A stretch of DNA of 64,000 nt from Bradyrhizobium niftali (GTDB taxonomy: Bacteria; Pseudomonadota; Alphaproteobacteria; Rhizobiales; Xanthobacteraceae). Made by a program: the position numbers and the translations under genes. Numbering within the stretch: the first letter of the stretch is position 1; every line of letters begins with the position of its first letter. The notes beneath the pieces were generated by a model. That model saw only the letters and a program-made list of their open reading frames with translations, was not told the DNA's origin and made no database searches. Below are positions 26,605 through 35,975 of the stretch, in pieces. The DNA lies in the NCBI RefSeq assembly GCF_004571025.1, contig NZ_SPQT01000005.1, positions 124,001 through 188,000 of the forward strand, in the 5' to 3' direction.

Positions 26605-27948
26605 TTAACGCGGACGGGTCGTTGGCAGCTCTTCGGCGTCGTCGGTTGCGATCGTCGGATCCGCCAAATCGTAACCGAAGCCTTCGTAAACGAACGCGCT
26701 ACGGATCAATTCGCAGTCACGCTCGCTGACGCCAACCTGTCGGCAGACCCTATACCAGGACTCCCCAATGGTCGCTTTCATGCCGTCGACGATTGCCGTT
26801 GCCTCTTCTTTTGATAAGAGGAAACGTTCGCTCTGCGAGAGCAAATTGAGCCGGTTGGCGTAACGCCCCCAGTTGCCAAACGCCATCGCCAGGTCCCGGC
26901 GCTCCAAGGCAATCATCGGGTTCGGGGTGAGGTCGTATGCCGGTGACAGAGACCACGCTTGGTCCTTTGCCAAGACGGCATGGTTACGTGGATGATCGTC
27001 GGTATTGGAGATGAGAGCGTTAAAGCACACCCGCCGAAACAGCTCTGGCAGATCTTTCGACTGACTTCCGGATGCGGCTCGCCGAATTTCGTCAGCCAGC
27101 AGGAGATATGACCATTTTTCACGCTTATCGACAGTATCAGGCGTGTCATCGGCATTGAGCAGCGTCAAGGCGCTCACCATCCTGCTGCGGTGGTAACCCT
27201 TCTCCGCCTTATTCCGATCGAACCGTTTAATCAGGACGACATCTTTATCGCCGATCGTGGTCATCTGGCTCTCTGCGCACGAGATCCCGCACCCGCGAGC
27301 AAGGGTCAGCATGGCGTGCTCGACCCGAGGGTTATTCCATCGATCGTCGCGGTGGGGGAATTTCGCGAGCCAAAGCGCACCCTCGTCCTCGACAGTCGCC
27401 TTCGGCCGCGCGCCCCCCATCGAAGTGCCCGCGCGCATCAACGCCTCTGCCTGTTCAGCGTCAGTACCTGCTGGTGCTGCTGCTGCTGGATCCTTCTCGG
27501 CGGCAACGATCTGGTCGGCTACTTCGATTAAACGCGCCAAGTCCAGCGTCTTGTTGAACGTACGAACAGGTGCCGGCGGTTGCACGTTGAGACCAAAGCT
27601 CAAGGCGCCGGCGCGATCGTCGGGTGAATTGAGCAGATATTGAATTTCGCTCGGCGACGGATTGCCCAGACGAGTTTCGATCAGCTTGCGTCCCCAGGCG
27701 TCCGGAGAGCTGTCGCGCAACGCGCCAAAATTGCCCCGCAGCTTCGTTGTCCGGAATGGCGGAACTTGAATCTTGAGCTCGACCGGATCGAACTCGACGC
27801 GATCCTTTCGCTCGAGGTAGCTGCGGCCATAGACGAATTGTCCAACGGCGGCACCTTGGCGTGTCGTGTCGAGCTGATACCGCCCGGCCGTAACCGGTTC
27901 TGTCTGGCCTGGCAGCGTGATATAGACGAAACATTCCTCAGAAGGCAT
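26605..27948 (-). CDS. hipA: HipA-family serine/threonine kinase toxin
   Basis: About 447 residues from the ATG at 27948, which overlaps the antitoxin gene by 11 bases; the frame is open 13 codons higher. HipA kinases phosphorylate a translation target (glutamyl-tRNA synthetase in E. coli) and cause growth arrest. Visible: the N-terminal subdomain, the SMGGARPKA loop, LAKFPHRDD with the ATP-site lysine, the catalytic SNTDDHPRNHA, and LSPAYDLTPN corresponding to the metal-binding DFG-like site. All key residues are present, so it looks active. Confidence 0.9.
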   Translation of the reverse strand: MPSEECFVYITLPGQTEPVTAGRYQLDTTRQGAAVGQFVYGRSYLERKDRVEFDPVELKIQVPPFRTTKLRGNFGALRDSSPDAWGRKLIETRLGNPSPSEIQYLLNSPDDRAGALSFGLNVQPPAPVRTFNKTLDLARLIEVADQIVAAEKDPAAAAPAGTDAEQAEALMRAGTSMGGARPKATVEDEGALWLAKFPHRDDRWNNPRVEHAMLTLARGCGISCAESQMTTIGDKDVVLIKRFDRNKAEKGYHRSRMVSALTLLNADDTPDTVDKREKWSYLLLADEIRRAASGSQSKDLPELFRRVCFNALISNTDDHPRNHAVLAKDQAWSLSPAYDLTPNPMIALERRDLAMAFGNWGRYANRLNLLSQSERFLLSKEEATAIVDGMKATIGESWYRVCRQVGVSERDCELIRSAFVYEGFGYDLADPTIATDDAEELPTTRPR

Positions 27949-28279
27949 TGCTTGGTCCCCCCCCCTGCCGCGCACGCTCGCGCTCATCGAGGCCGCTTAG
28001 AGCGAGCCCCTCCTCATCGTTCTTCGGGTTGGCAACGTCGGCAAGAGACGGGAGAAGATTCATTGCCCACAGCATGCCGAGATACACGCCGGCACTGGTG
28101 CTCAATTTCCCGTTCTCAGCATCGGCGATGACGTGCCGATCTACGCCCAGCTTAGTTGCCAGCTCTGTATGGCTCAGGTTGCGGCGCAGGCGCGCGGTCC
28201 GGAGGTTGTTGCCCAAGCGCTTGATCGCTTCCTGAACGGCAGAGGGTGGTGCGCTGATAAACTGACTGCGAGGAGGCAT
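27938..28279 (-). CDS. hipB: HipB-like Xre-family antitoxin
   Basis: 113 residues. The helix-turn-helix is at about 25-55 (LRTARLRRNLSHTELATKLG, then DRHVIADAENGK). It has GGAGG-type spacing before its ATG and is translationally coupled to hipA. Antitoxins of this kind bind HipA and repress the operon; four copies of a GGCGCCTTA-type element directly upstream are probably its operators. Confidence 0.88.
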   Translation of the reverse strand: MPPRSQFISAPPSAVQEAIKRLGNNLRTARLRRNLSHTELATKLGVDRHVIADAENGKLSTSAGVYLGMLWAMNLLPSLADVANPKNDEEGLALSGLDERERARQGGGPSNAF

Positions 28280-28405
28280 GGCGTCTTAAGGCTCCCTTAA
28301 AAGGCTTATTGGCGCCTTATGGCACCGAGAAATATAGCACCCCTCCCTTTGATGTCAACTACTTGGCGCCTTAAGCTACCCCAAAGCCACATATTGGCGC
28401 CTTAA
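28280..28405. promoter_or_regulatory. hipBA operator array: repeated TTGGCGCCTTA elements
   Basis: ATTGGCGCCTTAT at 28308-28320, CTTGGCGCCTTAA near 28362-28374 and ATTGGCGCCTTAA near 28393-28405, plus a degenerate GGCGTCTTAAGG next to the hipB start. Each is centred on the palindrome GGCGCC. The arrangement fits cooperative autorepression by the HipB-HipA complex. Confidence 0.65.
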
Positions 28406-28741
28406 CACGCCAAGAGTTCCCTAGAAAGGCTGAGAATTTACCGTGTGCACCTTGCGCCTCAACATGGGCCCGCTGATCCGATCCCGACATGCATCAGATG
28501 GGAAACCAATTGACGGCTCGCGAGTACATAACAGGAACGGCGAAGACTGCCCTTTCAACCTCGCTCAATGCGGCAAAGCCAGTTCTTTGCCAAAGAGCGG
28601 GCGATTTCTGCCCGGCGCAAAAGTGCGGATTGCGTGGAAAAGGGCGGCGACCGGCGAACAGCATGTAGACATCGCCGCCGCAGACGGCCCAATCGCACTT
28701 GGATTGATTTTCAATCCGGACCGGTCGGAATGGGGAAGTTC

Positions 28742-29413
28742 ATGAACTTTAAAGCAATCGCAGCCGGCGCTTCAACTGAACCGACCCTGCAATGCCCCAA
28801 CTGCAATCACGAGATCCACCTGACGGAATCATTGGCTGCTCCGCTGCTCGCGGAAACGCGTCAGCGCTTTCAGGAACAGCTGGCGAGCAAGGACGCCGAG
28901 TTGGCTCGAAAAGTCGAGGCGCTGCGGCTGGCACGCGAGCAACTTACGAGGGAACGCGAGCAACTTGAAGACCGGGTCGCACAACGATTGGCGATAGAGA
29001 GGGCGCAACTTGCCTCTAGCGAGGGAAGGAAGGCGCGCGAGGCGGCTGCCGCTGAGCTACAAGCGAAGGAAGCGGAGGCTGCAGAGCTAAGGGCCAGCTT
29101 GGCCAACAACAACCTCAAGCTGGCCGAGGCCCAGAAGCAACAAGCCGAGTTGATGCGACAGCAACGAGCGCTCGAAGAGGAAAAGCGGGAGCTCGACTTA
29201 ACCATAGAAAAACGCGTGCACGCATCCATCGGGGAAATCCAGACTAAGGCAAGGCAGGATGCCGACGAAGCCGCGCGCTTGCGCGTTGCGGAAAAGGACC
29301 AAACAATCGAATCCATGGCCCGCACGATCGAAGAGTTGAAGCGCAAGGCCGAGCAAGGTTCGCAACAGTCGCAAGGTGAGGTTCTCGAACTTGAGCTGGA
29401 GGAGTTGCTCCGG
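28742..29413 (+). pseudogene. DUF2130 family gene, N-terminal half only
   Basis: From the ATG at 28742 the protein has a CxxCxxEIHLTE zinc-ribbon-like start (LQCPNCNHEIHLTE) and a long charged coiled coil, then VLELELEELLRG, where DUF2130 proteins normally enter their nuclease-like C-terminal domain. Here sequence identity stops at about 29413 and the frame reads antisense of an unrelated minus-strand frame to 29605. About half the usual length is lost. An open frame upstream of 28742 lacks family resemblance. Confidence 0.7.
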
Positions 29414-29432
29414 GGAAGGTTTTCCACGATCT

Positions 29433-30947
29433 TCATGGCTTCGGCGTTCTTACGGTCAAGAGAACCGGTCCAATCGGGAGCAGCCTCCAGGAAGAAAGCT
29501 TTTCCGAACGGCATGAGTTCCGCTTCAAGCCGCGATGGAATGTGCTCGCTAGGGACCTCAATCTCAATTGAGGCCAGTACGCGGCCATCTCCGGTCCGCC
29601 CATGAATATTCGGGTCATCAACTCCCATGTTAATGGTCGGCTCCAGGCGGGGCTGATGTTTAACGACAAATTCCAGGGCGTGTTCCGATTCGCATCGTCG
29701 TTTGGATCAGACGCTCCGAGCGATGTGCGGAATCGCATCAATATCCGCGACGTTCTGCCGAACCCACAGGCTTTTCGCCAATTCGCCCGGCACCTGATCT
29801 TTGAATTTCCCCGCGGCGATGTTTGGACTGCCCCGGCTACGCGGGCCGCGTCCGAAGCGACGTCCGCCAAACTCGCGAGCGTGGATCGCGCCGTCTCAAC
29901 GGTTGTTTCGGAAAGGGTCAGGCCCAAGTCATGCACATGGCCCGGAAGGCCCACCATGGCGGCTGCAGCTCCAAATACAGCCGTGACTTGCGATCCGCGC
30001 CACAGGAAGACGTGGACGTCCTTCTCCTCCTGAAGCACGTTCGTCTTCTCAAGCTCGAGGCTCCGAAAAGCCTCCCGTCCCTCTGCCAGTAGAACGCGCG
30101 CCCGTTCATCAAGATAAGCCGGTTCGTCCGATGCGAGATAGACAGCCCTCATTTCCGCAGCCAAGCGATCGTGCAGTCGTTCTCCATCCGCTCGCTCAAA
30201 CCGTGGCACGACGCCCCCGGGGTGAGGCGCGACGAAAAGCGTGTTGGTCTTTTCGTCCAGATCTTGAACGATCCATCGCTGCCCGGCAAAAACGACGAGG
30301 CTATCCTTATGGACCGGGAACGATATCGGCAATGTCCCCAGGGTTCTCCCCGAGACAGTAAGTCGCCACTCCTCCGCTGACTCGAATACGGCAAAGAAGT
30401 TGCGCGATTGAACGATTGCCTCTCCTTGCTCAGCTAGCATAATCGTGCCATCGGGGGCTTGCTCGACAAACCGGATTTCGTCGGACCCAAGGTGCTTCAG
30501 CAGAAGCGCGAATTCCGGAACAGAAATCATCGCGAAGGGACCAGGACCGCATCGCAACTCGTATAACGGGCGAGCCCGAATTCCGCCGCGCTCGGCGATC
30601 ACCGAGAGTATCTGGTGGATCAGCGTGGAGGCGACTTCGGGTACATGTCCTGCCGGCTCCACGAATTTCTCCAGCAAAAGTCGAATGATGGCCACCGATC
30701 GAATCGTATTCGAACGCAGTCGGTCGATGACGCCCGACTCCTGATCGATATTTGGTTCACGAACGTAAATTCTTAGGACCGACGGAGTGCCCCTCCTGCG
30801 CCCCGTTCGTCCAAGTCGTTGACGTAGAGAGGACAGCGATCTTGGCGCGCCTATTTGGGCGACCGACTTCACCGATCCGATGTCGACGCCCAGTTCGAGG
30901 GTAGACGTACAAATGCCGGTCGTGGGTAATCCATTGAACTTACACAC
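29433..30947 (-). pseudogene. Lhr-like DEAD/DEAH helicase, C-terminal part
   Basis: The frame begins inside the second helicase domain: motif V ICTSTLELGVDIG and motif VI RQRLGRTGRRRG are clear, followed by the long Lhr-type C-terminal region. The whole first RecA domain (Walker A, DEAH) is missing upstream of 30947. Near 29800 the family-like reading moves to another frame (VPGELAKSLWVRQNVADID), so there is a frameshift too. Its 3' end abuts the broken DUF2130 gene. Not functional as a helicase. Confidence 0.75.
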
Positions 30948-31580
30948 ATGGTAGGCTCATTGGGGGATATTAGCGTCCGAGGTCCTTAGCCAGCCAAGAC
31001 GTGCCGGGGCCCGCCGCATCATCGAAAGGATCGCTCGCGATGGAGCGACCTGACGGGGCCCTCTGCGTTTCGATGAAGGCGCCCGATGAGGTACAGCAGT
31101 TCCGAAACGAGGTGATTGAGCGCCACCGTGTGGATTGGAAGCCGCCTCCCATGAACCGACCGGGGTAAGCGTAGCTGGCGGATCTTTGATGAATTTAGGC
31201 TCCGGCATGGTCGCGAGCCGTCCAATTCCGCGACACCAGTTTTCTCGCGCGGCGAAGCGCGGTCCGAGTCAAAAAGAGCCGCTGCCGGAGCTTCCAGCAG
31301 CGGCGCCAGTCAGGGAGGAAGCAGACGAGCCGGTCTGCTAGCGGATCCGTAGGGCGCAGATAGCTCGCCCGAATTTTTTACCCGAGACGCTTCACGGCCC
31401 TCTTTCACCGCGAGCCGAGCTCGCTCAGTACCCTGCAGCAAATCGCATCCGGCACTCAGGACCGCGCGGAGAGCCCAGTTAAGCAGCCAGGAGGAACGGC
31501 GCCAACGACCATTCCTTCCGATAACGATCGACGTCGTAGTCTAGACCTGGATGAAGCGGCGTGTAAGATCGGCGGAAGCA
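30948..31580. other. Junction region without a recognisable intact gene
   Basis: Minus-strand frames include LNHLVSELLYLIGRLHRNAEG and a continuation SWLAKDLGR in another frame, suggesting a broken gene I cannot name. Nothing else is supportable. Confidence 0.35.
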
Positions 31581-31584
31581 TCAA

Positions 31585-31601
31585 TTGGGTAGGGTTGGGT
31601 A
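31585..31601. promoter_or_regulatory. TTGGGTA direct repeat upstream of the small TIM-barrel gene
   Basis: Two perfect TTGGGTA copies ten bases apart, ending 66 bases before the ATG at 31668. Relative to its gene the site is in the opposite orientation to the other four. Confidence 0.65.
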
Positions 31602-31667
31602 GAAACCGTGAGAGCCAATGTCTTAGGTCGCCTTGCCGTAAGTCTCTCTTCGTCTCGCGGTGATCAG

Positions 31668-32219
31668 ATGACGATCTATGCGCCGTCACTGCGGACCCTT
31701 CCACAAAACGCCATGCTGGTCATGGCCACGCTTCCCGTCATCGACTGGAACGACTGTCTCCTGCGGGACTTGCAAGGGGGGCCTAAAGTGCCCCCTTCCT
31801 GCTATGCAGCGATCGTCATGATCGACCCGTTTGCATGCTGGGAAGATCTTGGTGATTTGTTGGAAGGCGCAAGGATGACCGGAGTGACGAACTTTCCGCC
31901 TGCCTCCATGATTGAGCGGACACCGGCAGGAGTGCCGCTCGATCGCGGTCAGGAGCTCGAGCTTCGCCGTATGGAGTGGTTTGCAAGCCGAGGGTTCAAA
32001 GTCCTGTTTGTTGCGGCGGACGAGGCAAAGATGACAGTAGCGGAGCAACGCCTAGGCTCGCAGCTGGATGGGTCCGTCTATCTGCGACCCGAGGCGCTTG
32101 CGCTGCCGATTGGATCTGACATCGGGCTCGTGAGCCTTGGCTCTCATGGATCGTCGTCGGTACCGAAGTTCTCCCTGGAGCAGGCTGCCACGGCCAAGCA
32201 GCCGCTCCGACGGACATGA
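31668..32219 (+). CDS. Small divergent PEP-hydrolase-like TIM-barrel protein
   Basis: About 183 residues from the ATG at 31668; an ATG at 31608 would fall only six bases after the TTGGGTA repeat and is less likely. Not a close match to any family I know, but GARMTGVTNFPPASMIE lines up with GFAGVTNFPSVIHI of the regulator at 32224 and GVINYPTISTM of the protein at 20952, followed by a comparable helix-strand pattern (ELRRMEWFASRGFKVLFVA). It is shorter than the family (about 280), so it may be a partial barrel or a binding partner. Its stop is four bases from the convergent regulator gene. Confidence 0.6.
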   Translation: MTIYAPSLRTLPQNAMLVMATLPVIDWNDCLLRDLQGGPKVPPSCYAAIVMIDPFACWEDLGDLLEGARMTGVTNFPPASMIERTPAGVPLDRGQELELRRMEWFASRGFKVLFVAADEAKMTVAEQRLGSQLDGSVYLRPEALALPIGSDIGLVSLGSHGSSSVPKFSLEQAATAKQPLRRT

Positions 32220-32223
32220 GGCC

Positions 32224-33978
32224 TTATTCGAGGATCCGCAGTTTCTTGATTTTGTTGTAGAGGGTTTTGCGCGAAAGCCCGAGAGAGCGAGCAGTCTTGC
32301 CGCGGTGAAGCCGGTTTCTCTTCAGGCCCTCGATAATCCAGTCTCTCTCGGACAGGGAGGCGGCGGGCCGTGCGCCTGAAGTCGGCTCCAACAGCGGCTT
32401 TAGCATCTCACCGGTGATGTGAGTTGATGGCAGGGTCACGAGCTGGTTCACGACCTGCCGCAGCTCGCGCAAATTGCCTGGCCAGTCGTGCCCGGCTAGC
32501 GCAAGGAAAGCAGAGTTTTCGATTGTGAGCGTCTGGGCGCTGGAATCTCCTTTGGCTTCGACGGTGAAGTGTTGAACGAGTTGCGGCAGATCTTCAAGCC
32601 TGTCGGTTAGCGAAGGTAACTGGACATCCAACCCGGTAAAAAGGTCGAGAAGCCGCGCGCACAGAACCGTTTCAAGGCCAGCGCCTCGGGCCACCGACGC
32701 GGTCGCAATGATCCGGGCGTGGGAACGCATGACAGTTACCCCGTTCAGAGGGGTAAACCCGCCTGTCTCCAGGTAATCGGCAAGGCGCTCCTGGCCTTCG
32801 CGGGAAAGCTGGTTAACATGCAGCAGCAAGACGGTGCCGTCGCTCGACGCCTCCAGCAACGACAATTGGCGTCTGCCACTCTCAAGGCGTTCGGCGCCAA
32901 AAAACGGGCCGAGTGTATCCATCGCCGGACCGGGGCGGCAATGAAACAGCGTCGCCTTGGCGTGCCTGCGGTCGCTGAACGCGTGAACCAGGCTGGCTAT
33001 TCTACGCTTGCCGGAGCCGACCTCTCCCCAGATGAGGACTGGGCTGGGGGTTGCCGCAACCCGTTTAGTCATCTCGAGGACGCGCTTCATTGCCGAGGAC
33101 TGCGCGATAACGCCGTGCCTGAAGCCACTCAACTGCAGCTTCCTTTCGAGCAGATCCACCTTCTCGCGCAACAGGTGGATGGTCTTGAAGCCCGACGTCA
33201 CCTCGAGGACCGACATCTCCAGAGGCACGCGGTCCAGCGAAGAGCCTCCGATGAACCCCTGGATTCCGGTTTCGCGGCAGATGTCCAGGAGCTCGTCCGG
33301 CTTTGTGATCGGGCCGCCCCCAAGCAAGCAGATGGTGCTCTTGTTGACGGATTGAGCAACGCGCGCAACGGCATTCGTACGCGCTGCAAGTTCAGACAGG
33401 CTGATCGACGGATCGGACCCGCTTTCAACCGCGCGGTTTAGATTGAAGTTGATGCAAATGGCCTCGGCGCCGGCTTCGACCATTCGACGCGCTTCAGATT
33501 GAGTGCGAGTATAGGCAATCGTCATCAGGCCGCGTTTTGCAGCCTTCACAAGGAGCTCGATCTCCCGGGAATAGCCAAGGCCGGACTTCTCGAGCAACGA
33601 CCTGCGATCATCATCGATGTGTATGACCGAAGGGAAGTTGGTCACGCCAGCAAATCCCCATTTGATGATCCGGTCGAGCCATCGATCCAGATCAAGCTCG
33701 GGGTCGAATGTACAGGTGCCGAAGAAGACCGGCAGTTTCGTATTTGGCAGGATCTCGGTCCGTCCGAACCCCGCTACGAACTCGTTACTATTGCGGATTG
33801 GAAGAATCGAGGCGGGCGAGGCCCCGCCCATGGCACGAAAACGGCCAGCATTGAGTGCGAGCACGAAATCGGCGCCCGCCCGCTCCGCGGCCCTGGCCGT
33901 CATGCCCGATCCGATCCCCGCACCAAGGACAAACGAACGGGAATTCCGGAAGAACTGCCTGATGCTGGCTCCCTTCAC
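32224..33978 (-). CDS. Regulator with PEP-hydrolase-like TIM-barrel sensor, degenerate AAA+ domain and Fis-type HTH
   Basis: 584 residues from a GTG at 33978. Residues 1-265 are a PEP-hydrolase-like TIM barrel (GAGIGSGMTARAAERAGADF, GVTNFPSVIH, GFIGGSSLDRVPLEMSV). Residues 290-530 are a sigma-54-activator-like AAA+ module with a Walker-A-like GEVGSGKRR (318-326) and HDWPGNLREL (497-506). The GAFTGA loop that contacts sigma-54 is absent and the Walker B Asp-Glu is replaced (VLLLHVNQLS, 383-392). Residues 545-584 are a Fis-type helix-turn-helix. It probably senses a ligand with the barrel and acts independently of sigma-54. Proposed regulator of the TTGGGTA sites. Confidence 0.85.
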   Translation of the reverse strand: MKGASIRQFFRNSRSFVLGAGIGSGMTARAAERAGADFVLALNAGRFRAMGGASPASILPIRNSNEFVAGFGRTEILPNTKLPVFFGTCTFDPELDLDRWLDRIIKWGFAGVTNFPSVIHIDDDRRSLLEKSGLGYSREIELLVKAAKRGLMTIAYTRTQSEARRMVEAGAEAICINFNLNRAVESGSDPSISLSELAARTNAVARVAQSVNKSTICLLGGGPITKPDELLDICRETGIQGFIGGSSLDRVPLEMSVLEVTSGFKTIHLLREKVDLLERKLQLSGFRHGVIAQSSAMKRVLEMTKRVAATPSPVLIWGEVGSGKRRIASLVHAFSDRRHAKATLFHCRPGPAMDTLGPFFGAERLESGRRQLSLLEASSDGTVLLLHVNQLSREGQERLADYLETGGFTPLNGVTVMRSHARIIATASVARGAGLETVLCARLLDLFTGLDVQLPSLTDRLEDLPQLVQHFTVEAKGDSSAQTLTIENSAFLALAGHDWPGNLRELRQVVNQLVTLPSTHITGEMLKPLLEPTSGARPAASLSERDWIIEGLKRNRLHRGKTARSLGLSRKTLYNKIKKLRILE

Positions 33979-34035
33979 CTCAGTGGTCCGCGTGTCGATC
34001 CGGAGCCGGCATCATCGCACGGCTCAACGTCAAGA

Positions 34036-35148
34036 CTAGCTCCAAGTCGCAGGCGCTTGCAACCGCCGAACCGCCTTTCCATTGCTCATGAACAAGTGGC
34101 AATCGGCTGGAGCGGCGGTAAGGGTAAGCTTTCCGGCGCCTTTGCGCGAGCCGGATTTTGGCGCCCTGGCGACGACCGTTTCGTCTCCAACGTTGCCATA
34201 GATGTACGTGACGCTACCGAGATGCTCAACGAAATCGACCTCAAGTCCAATGGAGATCTCCTGCTGCTCGGGTGCCGGCGAGGAGAAGTCATCCGGGCGG
34301 ATTCCGACAGTGACCGGCTTGCCAACTAGCATTTGGTCCGGCTGGACCGGAACGGAGATTGTAGAACCAGCCTCCAGTCGGACGTCCAGGCCTTGCTCAT
34401 GAGCTGCCTCGACCTTGCCGCCCAGGAAGTTCATCTTCGGCGAGCCGATGAATCCTGCCACAAAACGCGAGGCCGGATTGTGATAGAGATCGTGGGGGCT
34501 GCCAACCTGTTCGATGTTGCCGTCCTTGAGGACGACGATCTTGTCGGCCATGGTCATCGCCTCGACCTGGTCATGCGTCACATAGATCATGGTATTTCCG
34601 AGCTGCCTGTGGAGCTTGGCGATCTGAACCCGCATTTGCACGCGCAACTCGGTGTCGAGGTTGGACAGGGGCTCATCGAACAGGAACACTTTTGGTTCTC
34701 GCATGATGGCGCGCCCGATTGCGACGCGCTGGCGTTGCCCGCCTGAAAGCTGTCGAGGCTTGCGATCCAATAGATGGTCGATCTGCAATAGCGACGCTAT
34801 TTTGGCTATCTTGGCGGCGATCTCGGCTTTTGAGGCTTTGGCCATGCGCAAGGGAAAGGCCAGGTTCTCTCTCACCGTCATATGCGGATAGAGAGCGTAA
34901 CTCTGAAAGACCATGCCGAGGTTGCGATCGGCCGCATCGATGTCGTTGACGAGCTCATTGTCGATGAAGAGCCGCCCGCCGCTGATGGGCTCGAGCCCGC
35001 CAATCATGCGCAGAAGCGTGGATTTGCCTGACCCGGACGGACCAACGAAGACGACAAATTCGCCGTGATCGATGGTCAAATCGATATTACGCAGGATCTC
35101 GATGGTCCCATAGGCCTTCTTCATGCTCTCCAGGCGAACGTTGGCCAT
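34036..35148 (-). CDS. Carbohydrate ABC transporter ATP-binding protein (MalK/UgpC type)
   Basis: 370 residues. Walker A VGPSGSGKST, signature LSGGQRQRVAIGRAI, Walker B VFLFDEPLSNLD, switch VTHDQ, then a C-terminal TOBE domain (VTVGIRPDDF). MalK-type ATPases serve sugar or polyol importers. Last gene of the seven-gene operon; its ATG overlaps the phosphatase stop (TAATG). Confidence 0.92.
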   Translation of the reverse strand: MANVRLESMKKAYGTIEILRNIDLTIDHGEFVVFVGPSGSGKSTLLRMIGGLEPISGGRLFIDNELVNDIDAADRNLGMVFQSYALYPHMTVRENLAFPLRMAKASKAEIAAKIAKIASLLQIDHLLDRKPRQLSGGQRQRVAIGRAIMREPKVFLFDEPLSNLDTELRVQMRVQIAKLHRQLGNTMIYVTHDQVEAMTMADKIVVLKDGNIEQVGSPHDLYHNPASRFVAGFIGSPKMNFLGGKVEAAHEQGLDVRLEAGSTISVPVQPDQMLVGKPVTVGIRPDDFSSPAPEQQEISIGLEVDFVEHLGSVTYIYGNVGDETVVARAPKSGSRKGAGKLTLTAAPADCHLFMSNGKAVRRLQAPATWS

Positions 35149-35975
35149 TATGCCCTCCTCTGTCGCACCTCGGCCGCGCGAGCAGCACTTACCTCAATTT
35201 CGCGCAAGCTCGATACGATGAAGTCCGGGGCCATCAAGGAGGGATCCTGACGCATCGGCACGCCGGTTGTGACAAGCACCGTGGCAAGCCCCGCCCTCTT
35301 TCCCGCTTGAATATCCGTAGGAACTTGGTCTCCGATCATAATGGTCGAAGCGCGGTTCGTGCCGAGGCGTGAGAGCGCTGTCTCGATCATCGGCACTTGC
35401 GGCTTCCCGGCGATCGATGGCTGCACTTGCGTGGCGGCAGCCACAGCTGCAATCGTCGCGCCAGCCCCAGGCTCAAACCCGCTGGCCGTCGGCAGCAGAA
35501 GATCGGGATTGGTTCCGATGAAGACGGCGCCATTGAGGATCGCCTCAACGGCAATTCGCATCTTCTCGTGCGTGATATCCCGGTCAAGCCCCATTACAAC
35601 GGCTTCGGGCGTTCGGTCAGTGACCTCCAGCCCAACATTGCGCATGGCCGTGACAAGTGAGGGAGCGCCGATGACATAGATTCGCGTCAAGTGCGGATAA
35701 TTCGCTCGAATGAGGTCTGCGGCGGTGATGGCGCTTGTAACCACCTTTGACGGTGCGGTGGAAAGACCAAATCCTCTCAGCTTGCGAACGACGTCCTCCG
35801 GGGCATGCGTGGAATTGTTCGTCACAAAACAGAACGGCACGCCGGCTTCCTGCCATCGCTTAAATGCTTCTATCGCATCCACGATTGGGGTGCTGCCACG
35901 ATAGACGACGCCATCCAGGTCCGAGATGATCCCTTCTATTGGCGGCCAGTTCACGTTTGAGCCGGTGCTAACCAT
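35148..35975 (-). CDS. HAD-IIA family phosphatase (NagD-like)
   Basis: 275 residues. Motif I is GIISDLDGVVYRG, motif II FVTNNSTHAPEDV, and motif IV TIMIGDQVPTDIQAG. NagD-like enzymes dephosphorylate small sugar phosphates or nucleotides. It overlaps the dehydrogenase gene by eight bases and the ATPase gene by one. In this operon it probably removes phosphate from a product or by-product of the sugar kinase (inference). Confidence 0.88.
   Translation of the reverse strand: MVSTGSNVNWPPIEGIISDLDGVVYRGSTPIVDAIEAFKRWQEAGVPFCFVTNNSTHAPEDVVRKLRGFGLSTAPSKVVTSAITAADLIRANYPHLTRIYVIGAPSLVTAMRNVGLEVTDRTPEAVVMGLDRDITHEKMRIAVEAILNGAVFIGTNPDLLLPTASGFEPGAGATIAAVAAATQVQPSIAGKPQVPMIETALSRLGTNRASTIMIGDQVPTDIQAGKRAGLATVLVTTGVPMRQDPSLMAPDFIVSSLREIEVSAARAAEVRQRRA

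Noticed and set aside
28870..29628. 252-codon minus-strand frame
   Set aside because: Most of it is the low-complexity antisense of the DUF2130 coiled coil. The first 70 or so residues are only the tail of the broken helicase region.
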